Origin: JARDZI01 sp041639705
GTDB lineage: Bacteria > Bacillota > Clostridia > Clostridiales > Caloramatoraceae
DNA length: 6,456 nucleotides
NCBI GenBank assembly: GCA_041639705.1
Contig: JBEQBT010000198.1
Location: forward strand, 1 to 6,456
Direction: 5' to 3'
The notes under the pieces are model-generated. The model was given only the letters and a program-made list of their open reading frames with translations. It did not search any database and was not told the origin of the DNA. How positions within the stretch are numbered: position 1 is the stretch's first letter; each line of letters begins with the position of its first letter. The translations under genes were made by a program, and so were the position numbers. Below, piece by piece: positions 1-5,430 of the stretch.

Positions 1-1
1 C

Positions 2-307
2 AGAGAAAAAATCCTAAAAAATCTTGATGAAGAGGTTCCCCATGGAACAGCTGTTGAGATAATTTCAATGAAAGAAGAAAAAGGCTCAAAGCTTGTAAAT
101 ATTAATGCCACCATATATTGTGAAAAAGACTCTCACAAAGCAATAATAATAGGTAAGGGAGGCCTTATGCTTAAAAAAATAGGTCAAAGTGCTAGAGAAG
201 ATATTGAGGCGCTTTTAGGAAGCAAAATATATTTAGAGTTGTGGGTAAAGGTTAAAAAAGATTGGAGAGATACTTCCTCTACTCTAAAGGATTTAGGTTA
301 TTTTTAG
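2..307 (+). CDS. era: GTPase Era, C-terminal part (5' end outside window)
   Basis: The reading frame is open from the window edge and gives 101 residues, the C-terminal third of a protein normally about 295-300 aa. What is visible is the end of the linker (a REKIL...EEVPHGTAVEI stretch typical of Era) and then the type-2 KH RNA-binding domain. That domain has its GxxG loop (IIIGKGG), followed by LKKIGQSAREDIEALLG and the closing YLELWVKVKKDWRD...LGY signature. Era is an essential GTPase that binds the 3' end of 16S rRNA through this KH domain and acts in 30S subunit maturation. The GTPase domain lies upstream of the window. An internal ATG at 68 is not the start, because conserved Era sequence continues in frame before it. 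The order era-recO matches Bacillus and other Firmicutes, but the small yqzL gene found between them in B. subtilis was not seen. Identification is confident from sequence and context. Confidence 0.96.
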   Translation, partial: REKILKNLDEEVPHGTAVEIISMKEEKGSKLVNINATIYCEKDSHKAIIIGKGGLMLKKIGQSAREDIEALLGSKIYLELWVKVKKDWRDTSSTLKDLGYF

Positions 308-313
308 GCTAGC

Positions 314-408
314 GTAGGGGCGAACAGTGTTCGCCCGTTGGTACTAACATTCAAGGTTACATTCTTGAATATAATGCCTAATAGAGGGCGCACAATGTTT
401 CCCCTTAC
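314..408. repeat. MITE/REP-like palindromic intergenic repeat
   Basis: The era-recO gap is largely filled by a symmetric element. The left end (314-336) contains a perfect 8-bp hairpin, GGGCGAAC (318-325) and GTTCGCCC (329-336), with loop AGT. The right end (386-408) is an imperfect inverted copy of the left end: its reverse complement, starting GTAAGGGG and ending GCGCCC, aligns to GTAGGGGCGAAC...CGCCC at about 16 of 20 central positions. The centre holds another hairpin, ATTCAAG (349-355) with CTTGAAT (364-370) and an 8-nt loop. It is clearly richer in G+C than the surrounding DNA. Similar GTAGGGGCG... palindromes are, from memory, dispersed in clostridial and other genomes. It encodes no transposase, so if mobile it would depend on one supplied elsewhere. 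Copy number cannot be judged from one window. Confidence 0.6.
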
Positions 409-432
409 AGAATAAAGTATAGAACCTATTAT
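404..432 (+). promoter_or_regulatory. candidate sigma-A promoter for recO
   Basis: CTTACA (404-409, 4 of 6 matches to TTGACA) lies 17 nt before TATTAT (427-432, 5 of 6 matches to TATAAT). This places a start site near 438-440, just before the recO ribosome-binding site. The -35 hexamer overlaps the right terminus of the palindromic repeat. The match is moderate and the DNA is AT-rich, so this is a prediction only; recO could also be read from an upstream era promoter. Confidence 0.35.
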
Positions 433-442
433 AAAAATTTAA

Positions 443-450
443 GAGGTGAT
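443..450 (+). promoter_or_regulatory. Ribosome-binding site that decides the recO start
   Basis: GAGGTGAT is a good complement of the 16S rRNA 3' end. The in-frame GTG at 446 lies inside it and the ATG at 449 overlaps its end, so neither has usable spacing. The TTG at 455 sits 8 nt after GAGG (4 nt after the full GAGGTGAT), which favours TTG as initiator and a protein beginning (M)SLTKVQGIVLK. Confidence 0.55.
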
Positions 451-454
451 GGTT

Positions 455-1195
455 TTGTCTTTAACAAAGGTTCAAGGAATAGTTTTAAAATCGATTAATT
501 TAGGTGAAAGCGATAAAATCATCACTGTTTACACAGATACAATAGGTAAAATTGACATGGTTGTTCATGGAGCACGTAAACCCAAAAGTAAATTTTTGGC
601 ATCTACTCAACCCTTTTGTTATTGCGAATTTGTAGTTTTCAAGGGGAAAAATTTATTTACACTAAGTGAGAGTTCTATTATTGAATCTTTTCAGGAAATA
701 TTGCAAAATCTTGATAAGCTTGCTTATGGAAGTTATTTTTTAGAACTTGTAGATGTGTTATGTGAGAAGGAAAATAAAAACGTATCAATTTTAGCTCTAT
801 TATTAAAAACTTTGTATTTGTTAACTCATGATGAAATTAATATTAAATTACTACGTTTTGCATTTGACTTTAAAGCAATTTCTCTTTTTGGATATATGCC
901 CCATGTTAATTATTGCATTAAGTGTAGAAGAAAGCTTCAAAATAATGGTTTTTTCAGTATTGCTGAGGGTGGAGTTGGGTGCAATGATTGCAAAAACCTG
1001 ATAAAGAATTGTTACAGTCTTAATGAGGGCGCAATTGAATTTTTACAGAAAATAAAGCTTATAAAATTAGAGGATTTGAGAAATATTAAATATGAAGATA
1101 AGAATTTGATTCTTCTTCAAAATATTTTTTTAAATTATATTCAATATCATACAGGAAGAGACTTTAAAAGCCTAAGCTTAATTAGTAAAATTTAA
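455..1195 (+). CDS. recO: DNA repair protein RecO
   Basis: RecO is a recombination mediator of the RecFOR pathway: it binds single-stranded DNA and, with RecR, helps load RecA onto SSB-coated gaps. The product is 246 aa from the TTG at 455, normal for the family (about 240-255). The N-terminal OB-fold is recognisable (TKVQGIVLKSINLGESDKIITVYT, then GKIDMVVHGARKPKSK, about residues 3-80). It is followed by the helical C-terminal domain and a zinc-binding pair CxxC...CxxC at Cys154/157 and Cys176/179, within NYCIKCRRKL and GGVGCNDCKN. These features and its place directly after era make the assignment firm. In-frame GTG 446 and ATG 449 are alternative starts that add two or three residues but overlap the Shine-Dalgarno sequence. 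The next gene follows after 21 nt, so the two are probably co-transcribed up to the terminator at 1741. Confidence 0.96.
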   Translation: MSLTKVQGIVLKSINLGESDKIITVYTDTIGKIDMVVHGARKPKSKFLASTQPFCYCEFVVFKGKNLFTLSESSIIESFQEILQNLDKLAYGSYFLELVDVLCEKENKNVSILALLLKTLYLLTHDEINIKLLRFAFDFKAISLFGYMPHVNYCIKCRRKLQNNGFFSIAEGGVGCNDCKNLIKNCYSLNEGAIEFLQKIKLIKLEDLRNIKYEDKNLILLQNIFLNYIQYHTGRDFKSLSLISKI

Positions 1196-1216
1196 TAATA
1201 ACAAGGAGATGTTTTA

Positions 1217-1750
1217 ATGGAAGAAATAACATTAGAAAAAATTGACTTAATAAGAGAAAGAACAGGTTTAAGCTATTCAGCAGCAAAAGAGGTATTAGAA
1301 AAAAATAATGGCAATGTTGTTGATACTTTAATTTACATTGAACAAAACCAGAAATCCTTTACTCAAAATATTACGGATACTAGCAATGAACTAATAGACA
1401 CTGTGAAGGATATAGTTAAAAAGGGAAATGTGAATAGAATAAAAATTAAAAAGGATAAAAAAACGCTTATTGACATACCAGTTACAGCAGGTGTGGCTGC
1501 AGGTGCATTAAGTCTATTCTATCCTTCATTACTTATTGTAGGAACTGTTACAGCCATTATCTCCAAAATTTCTATTGAAGTAGAAAGACCTAATGGTGAT
1601 GTTGAGATAATTAATGATATCGTAAAAGAGAAGTATGAGGATGTAAAGCAAAAAACAGAGGATGCAGTTAACAATATAAAAAATGATTTAAATCAAAAAA
1701 AGGATACTACATCTGATAATTACGATGATACAAATAACTCTAACAAATAA
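1217..1750 (+). CDS. DUF4342 protein with UBA-like N-terminal domain
   Basis: A 177-aa protein of unknown function. Residues about 5-42 (LEKIDLIRERTGLSYSAAKE, then VLEKNNGNVVDTLIYIE) look like the UBA/TS-N three-helix fold, as in the N-terminus of elongation factor Ts and NAC. Residues about 73-123 match the DUF4342 pattern: a basic strand (NRIKIKKDKKTLIDIPVT), a Gly/Ala-rich hydrophobic stretch (AGVAAGALSLFYPSLLIVG, residues 91-109), then a strand ISIEVERPNG. The hydrophobic stretch could be a buried core or a membrane-associated helix; the sequence alone does not decide. Residues about 130-160 are charged and probably helical or coiled-coil, and the last 15 are a polar Asp/Asn/Ser tail. The ATG has a strong AAGGAG (1203-1208) 8 nt upstream. 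It is the second gene of a likely recO operon, and the stop codon lies inside the terminator stem. No biochemical role should be assumed. Confidence 0.85.
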   Translation: MEEITLEKIDLIRERTGLSYSAAKEVLEKNNGNVVDTLIYIEQNQKSFTQNITDTSNELIDTVKDIVKKGNVNRIKIKKDKKTLIDIPVTAGVAAGALSLFYPSLLIVGTVTAIISKISIEVERPNGDVEIINDIVKEKYEDVKQKTEDAVNNIKNDLNQKKDTTSDNYDDTNNSNK

Positions 1751-1776
1751 GTCAGTCCCAACTGACTTATTTGTTA
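1741..1776 (+). terminator. Intrinsic terminator after recO-DUF4342
   Basis: A perfect 16-bp inverted repeat, TAACAAATAAGTCAGT (1741-1756) and ACTGACTTATTTGTTA (1761-1776), encloses a 4-nt CCCA loop. The G/C-containing core is AAGTCAGT/ACTGACTT, flanked by an A-rich left side and a T-rich right side, which is the arrangement of a rho-independent, potentially bidirectional terminator. The stop codon of the preceding gene (1748-1750) lies in the left arm. Confidence 0.85.
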
Positions 1777-1791
1777 AATTACTATTTAATG

Positions 1792-1820
1792 TTGAAAAAA
1801 ATCGTAAAATAGATTACAAT
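1792..1820 (+). promoter_or_regulatory. candidate sigma-A promoter P1 upstream of ccpN
   Basis: TTGAAA (1792-1797) and TACAAT (1815-1820) each match the sigma-A consensus at 5 of 6 positions and are exactly 17 nt apart. They lie 16 bp after the terminator of the previous operon. Transcription would start near 1827 and give a ccpN leader of about 175 nt that includes the AT-rich hairpin at 1873-1924. This is the best promoter match in the window, though false matches are common in AT-rich DNA. Confidence 0.6.
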
Positions 1821-1872
1821 ATATTCTTGAGATATCTAAAACCTTATTAACAAAAATTTACTATATAAAAAA

Positions 1873-1924
1873 TTATTAATATATCAAATTAATGCTTAAA
1901 AATGCAAATTTGATATGTTAATAA
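1873..1924. repeat. Long AT-rich hairpin in the ccpN leader
   Basis: Positions 1873-1890 and 1907-1924 form an 18-bp stem with a single G-T wobble (1880/1917). Its inner 10 bp, ATATCAAATT and AATTTGATAT, are perfect. The 16-nt loop contains a further TGC/GCA pairing. There is no T-run after it, so it does not look like a terminator. It lies between the two candidate ccpN promoters and could be an RNA leader structure or a DNA site for a regulator. Function is unknown. Confidence 0.6.
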
Positions 1925-1932
1925 AATAAATG

Positions 1933-1961
1933 TTGTATTTAATTCTCTGCATTTATATAAT
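1933..1961 (+). promoter_or_regulatory. candidate sigma-A promoter P2 of ccpN
   Basis: A perfect TATAAT (1956-1961) is preceded at 17 nt by TTGTAT (1933-1938), which keeps only the TTG of the -35 consensus. The start site would be near 1968 and give a short leader of about 33-40 nt. The flanking DNA is nearly all A/T, which makes a chance TATAAT likely, so confidence is limited. Confidence 0.45.
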
Positions 1962-1998
1962 AATATATAATATATGTAAAAATTGCCATGTGCAGAGA
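1944..1998. promoter_or_regulatory. Inverted repeat overlapping the ccpN ribosome-binding site
   Basis: TCTCTGCA (1944-1951) and TGCAGAGA (1991-1998) are perfect complements separated by 39 nt of mostly A/T. The right arm covers the first part of the ccpN Shine-Dalgarno sequence (AGAGGGTGAT, 1996-2005). In a transcript from P1 both arms are present and could pair, hiding the ribosome-binding site. In a transcript from P2 the left arm is absent, because it lies in the P2 -35/-10 spacer. It could equally be a two-part operator. The function is inferred only. Confidence 0.35.
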
Positions 1999-2000
1999 GG

Positions 2001-2648
2001 GTGATTATTATTAAACTTACAAAACGTCAAGAAGCATTAATTGAACTAGTGAGGAAGAATCAACCCATTACTAGTGAACATTTAGCAGATAGACTTAATG
2101 TCACAAGAGCTGCATTAAGACCTGATCTTGCTATTTTGACAATGACAGGAATATTAGAAGCTAAACCAAAGGTTGGCTATCTATATTCAAATAACGGTGG
2201 TAACAATATTTTATTTGATTACATAAAAGAAATCACTGTTGCTGATATTAAATCAAAGCCTGCTGTGATAAATGAGGATACAACAATATATGATGCTATT
2301 TTACAAATATTTATAAACGATGCAGGAACTATTTTCATTGTTAGTGGAGGATTCTTAGTTGGAGCTGTTTCGAGAAAAGATTTTCTAAAAACTGCTTTAG
2401 GAAATTCTGATATACATAAGGTGCCTGTAGGTATAATAATGACACGTATGCCTAACATTATAACTGTTAGTGATACAGATACTGCATATGAAGCTGCGAG
2501 AAAGATAATAGAGCATGAAGTTGACAGCCTTCCGGTTGTAGAAAAAATTCTTAGTGAAGATGGCAAGGAACACTTTGAAATAACAGGTAAGATATCTAAA
2601 ACTAATATTACACGACTTTTTGTAAACTTAGGTGCTAGAAAATTATAG
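2001..2648 (+). CDS. ccpN: CcpN-family transcriptional regulator (HTH plus two CBS domains)
   Basis: About 215 aa. Residues about 5-60 form a winged-helix HTH (KLTKRQEALIELV...NQPITSEHLADRLNVTRA), followed by the family hallmark ALRPDLAILTMTGILEAKPK with VGYLY. Two CBS domains follow, about 75-132 (ITVADIKSKPAVI...FLVGAVSRKDFLK) and 140-208 (VPVGIIMTRMPNIITVS...EVDSLPVVEK). In B. subtilis CcpN represses gluconeogenic genes (gapB, pckA), and its CBS domains sense adenine nucleotides. The start is uncertain. TTG 1983 has no ribosome-binding site, and GTG 2001 abuts or overlaps AGAGGGTGAT (1996-2005). The family's usual MKLTKRQE-like beginning falls at ATT 2010, which has the best spacing. GTG is given as the conservative standard codon. 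The next gene, ppdK, starts 105 nt downstream and is a plausible target or operon partner. Confidence 0.88.
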   Translation: MIIIKLTKRQEALIELVRKNQPITSEHLADRLNVTRAALRPDLAILTMTGILEAKPKVGYLYSNNGGNNILFDYIKEITVADIKSKPAVINEDTTIYDAILQIFINDAGTIFIVSGGFLVGAVSRKDFLKTALGNSDIHKVPVGIIMTRMPNIITVSDTDTAYEAARKIIEHEVDSLPVVEKILSEDGKEHFEITGKISKTNITRLFVNLGARKL

Positions 2649-2668
2649 TATTAAATAGAGCAGGATTG

Positions 2669-2703
2669 GTTAATTTTTGTTAATATGGGACTGATTTTGT
2701 CCC
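2669..2703 (+). promoter_or_regulatory. ppdK leader: direct repeat and small hairpin
   Basis: The 105-bp ccpN-ppdK gap holds a direct repeat, GTTAAT at 2669-2674 and 2679-2684, with a 10-bp period (one helical turn). After it comes a 5-bp G/C hairpin, GGGAC (2687-2691) and GTCCC (2699-2703), with a 7-nt loop; a T-run (2713-2717) begins 10 nt after the stem. The repeat could be a regulator-binding site and the hairpin a weak terminator or leader structure. Neither is strong, and no convincing promoter was found in the gap, so ppdK may be partly read from ccpN. Confidence 0.25.
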
Positions 2704-2753
2704 TATGGGTAGTTTTTAAAAATAAATGAAATAAATTTCAGGGGGTATTACAA

Positions 2754-5390
2754 ATGCATAATCAAAATAATAAGTATGTATACCTTTTCAGTGAAGGTAA
2801 TGCAGGTATGAAAAACTTACTAGGAGGAAAGGGTGCAAATCTTGCAGAAATGACTAATATTGGTCTTCCAATTCCTCAGGGCTTTACTGTAACAACAGAA
2901 GCTTGCATAAGATATTATGATGATGGACAAAAAATTGACGATGGTATATTAGGTGAAATTTTTGATGCTTTATTAAAGATGGAAAAAATGACTGGTAAGA
3001 AATTAGGAGATCCTAAGAATCCATTACTTGTATCTGTAAGGTCAGGCGCTAGAGCTTCAATGCCTGGTATGATGGACACAATATTAAACCTTGGTTTAAA
3101 TGATGAAACTGTTGCTGGTATTGCTAAATTAGCAAATAATGAAAGATTTGCTTATGACAGCTATAGAAGATTTATTGCTATGTTCAGTGATGTTGTTATG
3201 GAAATCGAAAAGAACAAATTTGAACATATACTCGATGAAGTGAAGAAGGAAAATGGTGCAAAATTTGATACTGACTTAACTGCTGATAACTTAAAGGAAG
3301 TTGTAAAAAGATTTAAAGCATTATACAAAAAAGAGAAGGGTGTAGATTTCCCAATTGATCCAAAAGAACAACTTTTAGAGTCTATAAAAGCAGTATTCCG
3401 TTCATGGAATAACCCTAGAGCTATTGTGTATAGAAGAATGAATGATATACCTTCAGCCTGGGGAACAGCAGTAAATGTACAGTCAATGGTATTTGGAAAC
3501 ATGGGAGAAACTTCAGGAACTGGCGTTGCATTTACTAGAAACCCAGCTACAGGTGAGAACAAAATATTTGGTGAATATCTTATGAATGCTCAGGGAGAGG
3601 ATGTTGTTGCAGGAATAAGAACACCACAACCCATTGAAACTCTAAATGAAGTAATGCCAGAAGCTTATAATGAATTTATAAGAATTTCCAGCCTTCTTGA
3701 GAATCACTACAAGGATATGCAGGATATGGAGTTTACAATTGAACAGAGTAAACTATACTTCCTACAGACAAGAAATGGAAAGAGAACAGCTCCTGCAGCA
3801 TTAAGGGTAGCTGTAGAAATGGTTGAGGAAGGACTTAATACTAAGGAAGAAGCTGTACTTAAGGTTGATCCAAAACAATTAGATCAATTACTTCACCCAA
3901 TGTTTGATCCAGCAGAAATAAAAAATGCTAAGGAAGTAGCTAAGGGTCTACCAGCTTCTCCAGGCGCAGGTTGTGGTAAAGTTTACTTCACAGCTGAAGA
4001 TGCTAAAGAGCACAGAGCACAGGGAGAAAAGGTAGTTCTAGTTAGAATGGAAACTTCACCTGAGGACATTGAAGGTATGGTAGCAGCTGAAGGAATTCTT
4101 ACTGCAAGAGGTGGAATGACTTCACATGCAGCAGTTGTTGCAAGAGGAATGGGTAAATGCTGCGTAGCAGGCTGTGGTGAATTAAATATAAACGAGAAGG
4201 AACATTATCTTACAATTGGTAATTTAAAGATAAATGAAGGGGAATACATTTCAATTGATGGGACATCAGGAAAAATATATGCACAAATAATAAAAACAGT
4301 TGAACCAGAGATTTCAGGATACTTTGGAACCTTCATGGCATGGGCTGATGAAATAAGGGCTTTAAAAGTTAGAGCTAATGCTGATACTCCTAACGATGCT
4401 AAAACTGCAGTTAAGTTTGGAGCAGAGGGTATAGGACTATGCAGAACAGAGCACATGTTCTTCCAAGAGGATAGAATAGCAGCAGTAAGAGAAATGATAG
4501 TTGCAAAAAATGAGACAGAAAGAAGAAAAGCACTTGAAAAATTACTTCCAATTCAAAAGGGTGACTTTATTGGAATTTATGAAGCAATGGAAGAAAGACC
4601 AGTTACTATAAGATTGTTAGATCCACCACTACATGAATTTGTACCACAGGAAGATGAGGATATAAGAGATTTAGCTAAAACAATGGGATTAACATTTGAA
4701 GAGCTTAAGGCTACTGTAGAGAGTTTACATGAGTTTAATCCAATGATGGGTCATAGAGGCTGCAGACTTGCTGTTTCATATCCAGAAATTGCAGAAATGC
4801 AGACAAAAGCTATAATTGAAGCTGCGATCGAAGTAAAGAAAACAAAGGGCTTTAATATAGTACCTGAAATAATGATTCCACTAGTTGGAGAAATAAAAGA
4901 GCTTAAGTATGTTAAGGACATAATTGTTAAGACAGCAGATGAAGTAATTGCTAATAAAAATGTAGAGCTTAAATATATGGTTGGAACAATGATTGAAATC
5001 CCAAGAGCTGCATTAACTGCAGATGAAATTGCTAAGGAAGCAGAGTTCTTCTCATTTGGAACGAATGACCTTACACAAATGACATTTGGATTCTCAAGGG
5101 ATGATGCAGGTAAGTTCTTAAAGGATTATTATGATAAAAAAATATTTGAATCCGATCCATTTGCAAGATTAGACCAAACTGGAGTTGGTAAGCTAGTTAA
5201 AATGGCTTCTGATCTTGGACGCAGCACAAGACCAAACATTAAGCTTGGAATCTGTGGAGAACATGGTGGAGATCCTTCTTCAATTGAATTCTGTCACAAT
5301 ACAGGATTAAATTATGTTTCATGTTCACCATTTAGAGTACCAATCGCAAGACTTGCTGCAGCACAATCACAAATTAAAAACCCTAGATAG
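2754..5390 (+). CDS. ppdK: Pyruvate, phosphate dikinase
   Basis: A cytoplasmic enzyme that reversibly converts pyruvate, ATP and phosphate to PEP, AMP and pyrophosphate. In clostridia it serves glycolysis or PEP synthesis. The product is 878 aa, as expected (C. symbiosum 874). The ATP-grasp domain (about 5-350) has GGKGANLAEM (Lys26), VRSGARASMPGMMDT (95-109), AQGEDVVAG (279-287) and QTRNGKRTA (338-346). The phosphohistidine swivel domain (about 400-515) has GGMTSHAAVVARGMG with catalytic His458. Thr456, two residues before it, corresponds to the Thr phosphorylated by the PPDK regulatory protein in plants. The C-terminal PEP/pyruvate TIM barrel (about 535-875) has Glu748 (MIEIPRA), Asn771-Asp772 (GTNDLTQ) and catalytic Cys834 (GICGEHGG). 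All expected key residues are present, so it should be active. ATG 2754 follows AGGGGGT (2740-2746) at 7 nt. A strong terminator follows directly. The closest alternatives, PEP synthase and Enzyme I, are excluded by motifs and length. Confidence 0.99.
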   Translation: MHNQNNKYVYLFSEGNAGMKNLLGGKGANLAEMTNIGLPIPQGFTVTTEACIRYYDDGQKIDDGILGEIFDALLKMEKMTGKKLGDPKNPLLVSVRSGARASMPGMMDTILNLGLNDETVAGIAKLANNERFAYDSYRRFIAMFSDVVMEIEKNKFEHILDEVKKENGAKFDTDLTADNLKEVVKRFKALYKKEKGVDFPIDPKEQLLESIKAVFRSWNNPRAIVYRRMNDIPSAWGTAVNVQSMVFGNMGETSGTGVAFTRNPATGENKIFGEYLMNAQGEDVVAGIRTPQPIETLNEVMPEAYNEFIRISSLLENHYKDMQDMEFTIEQSKLYFLQTRNGKRTAPAALRVAVEMVEEGLNTKEEAVLKVDPKQLDQLLHPMFDPAEIKNAKEVAKGLPASPGAGCGKVYFTAEDAKEHRAQGEKVVLVRMETSPEDIEGMVAAEGILTARGGMTSHAAVVARGMGKCCVAGCGELNINEKEHYLTIGNLKINEGEYISIDGTSGKIYAQIIKTVEPEISGYFGTFMAWADEIRALKVRANADTPNDAKTAVKFGAEGIGLCRTEHMFFQEDRIAAVREMIVAKNETERRKALEKLLPIQKGDFIGIYEAMEERPVTIRLLDPPLHEFVPQEDEDIRDLAKTMGLTFEELKATVESLHEFNPMMGHRGCRLAVSYPEIAEMQTKAIIEAAIEVKKTKGFNIVPEIMIPLVGEIKELKYVKDIIVKTADEVIANKNVELKYMVGTMIEIPRAALTADEIAKEAEFFSFGTNDLTQMTFGFSRDDAGKFLKDYYDKKIFESDPFARLDQTGVGKLVKMASDLGRSTRPNIKLGICGEHGGDPSSIEFCHNTGLNYVSCSPFRVPIARLAAAQSQIKNPR

Positions 5391-5397
5391 AACAATA

Positions 5398-5430
5398 TTA
5401 AGGAGTAGCTAAGCTACTCCTTAAATTTTT
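5398..5430. terminator. Bidirectional terminator between ppdK and the convergent CotS-like gene
   Basis: A 12-bp perfect stem, TTAAGGAGTAGC (5398-5409) and GCTACTCCTTAA (5413-5424), has a TAA loop and is followed by T5 (5426-5430). This makes a good rho-independent terminator for ppdK, whose stop is 7 nt upstream. On the minus strand the same stem is followed by a T-containing tail (TATTGTT), so it can also serve the convergent gene. That gene's TAG stop (5416-5414) lies inside the stem. Confidence 0.88.

Noticed and set aside
318..336. The GGGCGAAC/GTTCGCCC hairpin as an intrinsic terminator of era.
   Set aside because: No T-run follows the stem, and its sequence is better explained as the end of the palindromic repeat.
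338..415. 25-codon frame opening at TTG 338 in the era-recO gap, considered as a possible yqzL-like small gene.
   Set aside because: It has no Shine-Dalgarno sequence, lies almost wholly inside the palindromic repeat, and does not resemble YqzL.
1827..2000. A riboswitch or T-box in the ccpN leader.
   Set aside because: The region is almost entirely A/T with no conserved riboswitch core, no T-box sequence and no terminator-type hairpin.
2219..2566. 115-codon open frame on the minus strand.
   Set aside because: It lies opposite the conserved CBS domains of ccpN, has no ribosome-binding site and shows no recognisable family; it is a coding shadow.
1901..2753. Matches to the B. subtilis CcpN binding consensus (as remembered, TRTGHYATAYW) upstream of ccpN and ppdK.
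   Set aside because: By eye the best site (TATGTTAATAA, 1914-1924) fails at three positions in its second half; not enough to call an operator.
3161..3562. 133-codon open frame on the minus strand.
   Set aside because: It lies wholly antisense to the conserved ATP-grasp domain of ppdK, has Ser/Phe-rich low-quality composition and no start signal.
4205..4456. 83-codon open frame on the minus strand.
   Set aside because: It is antisense to the conserved PPDK swivel/barrel region and has no independent support.
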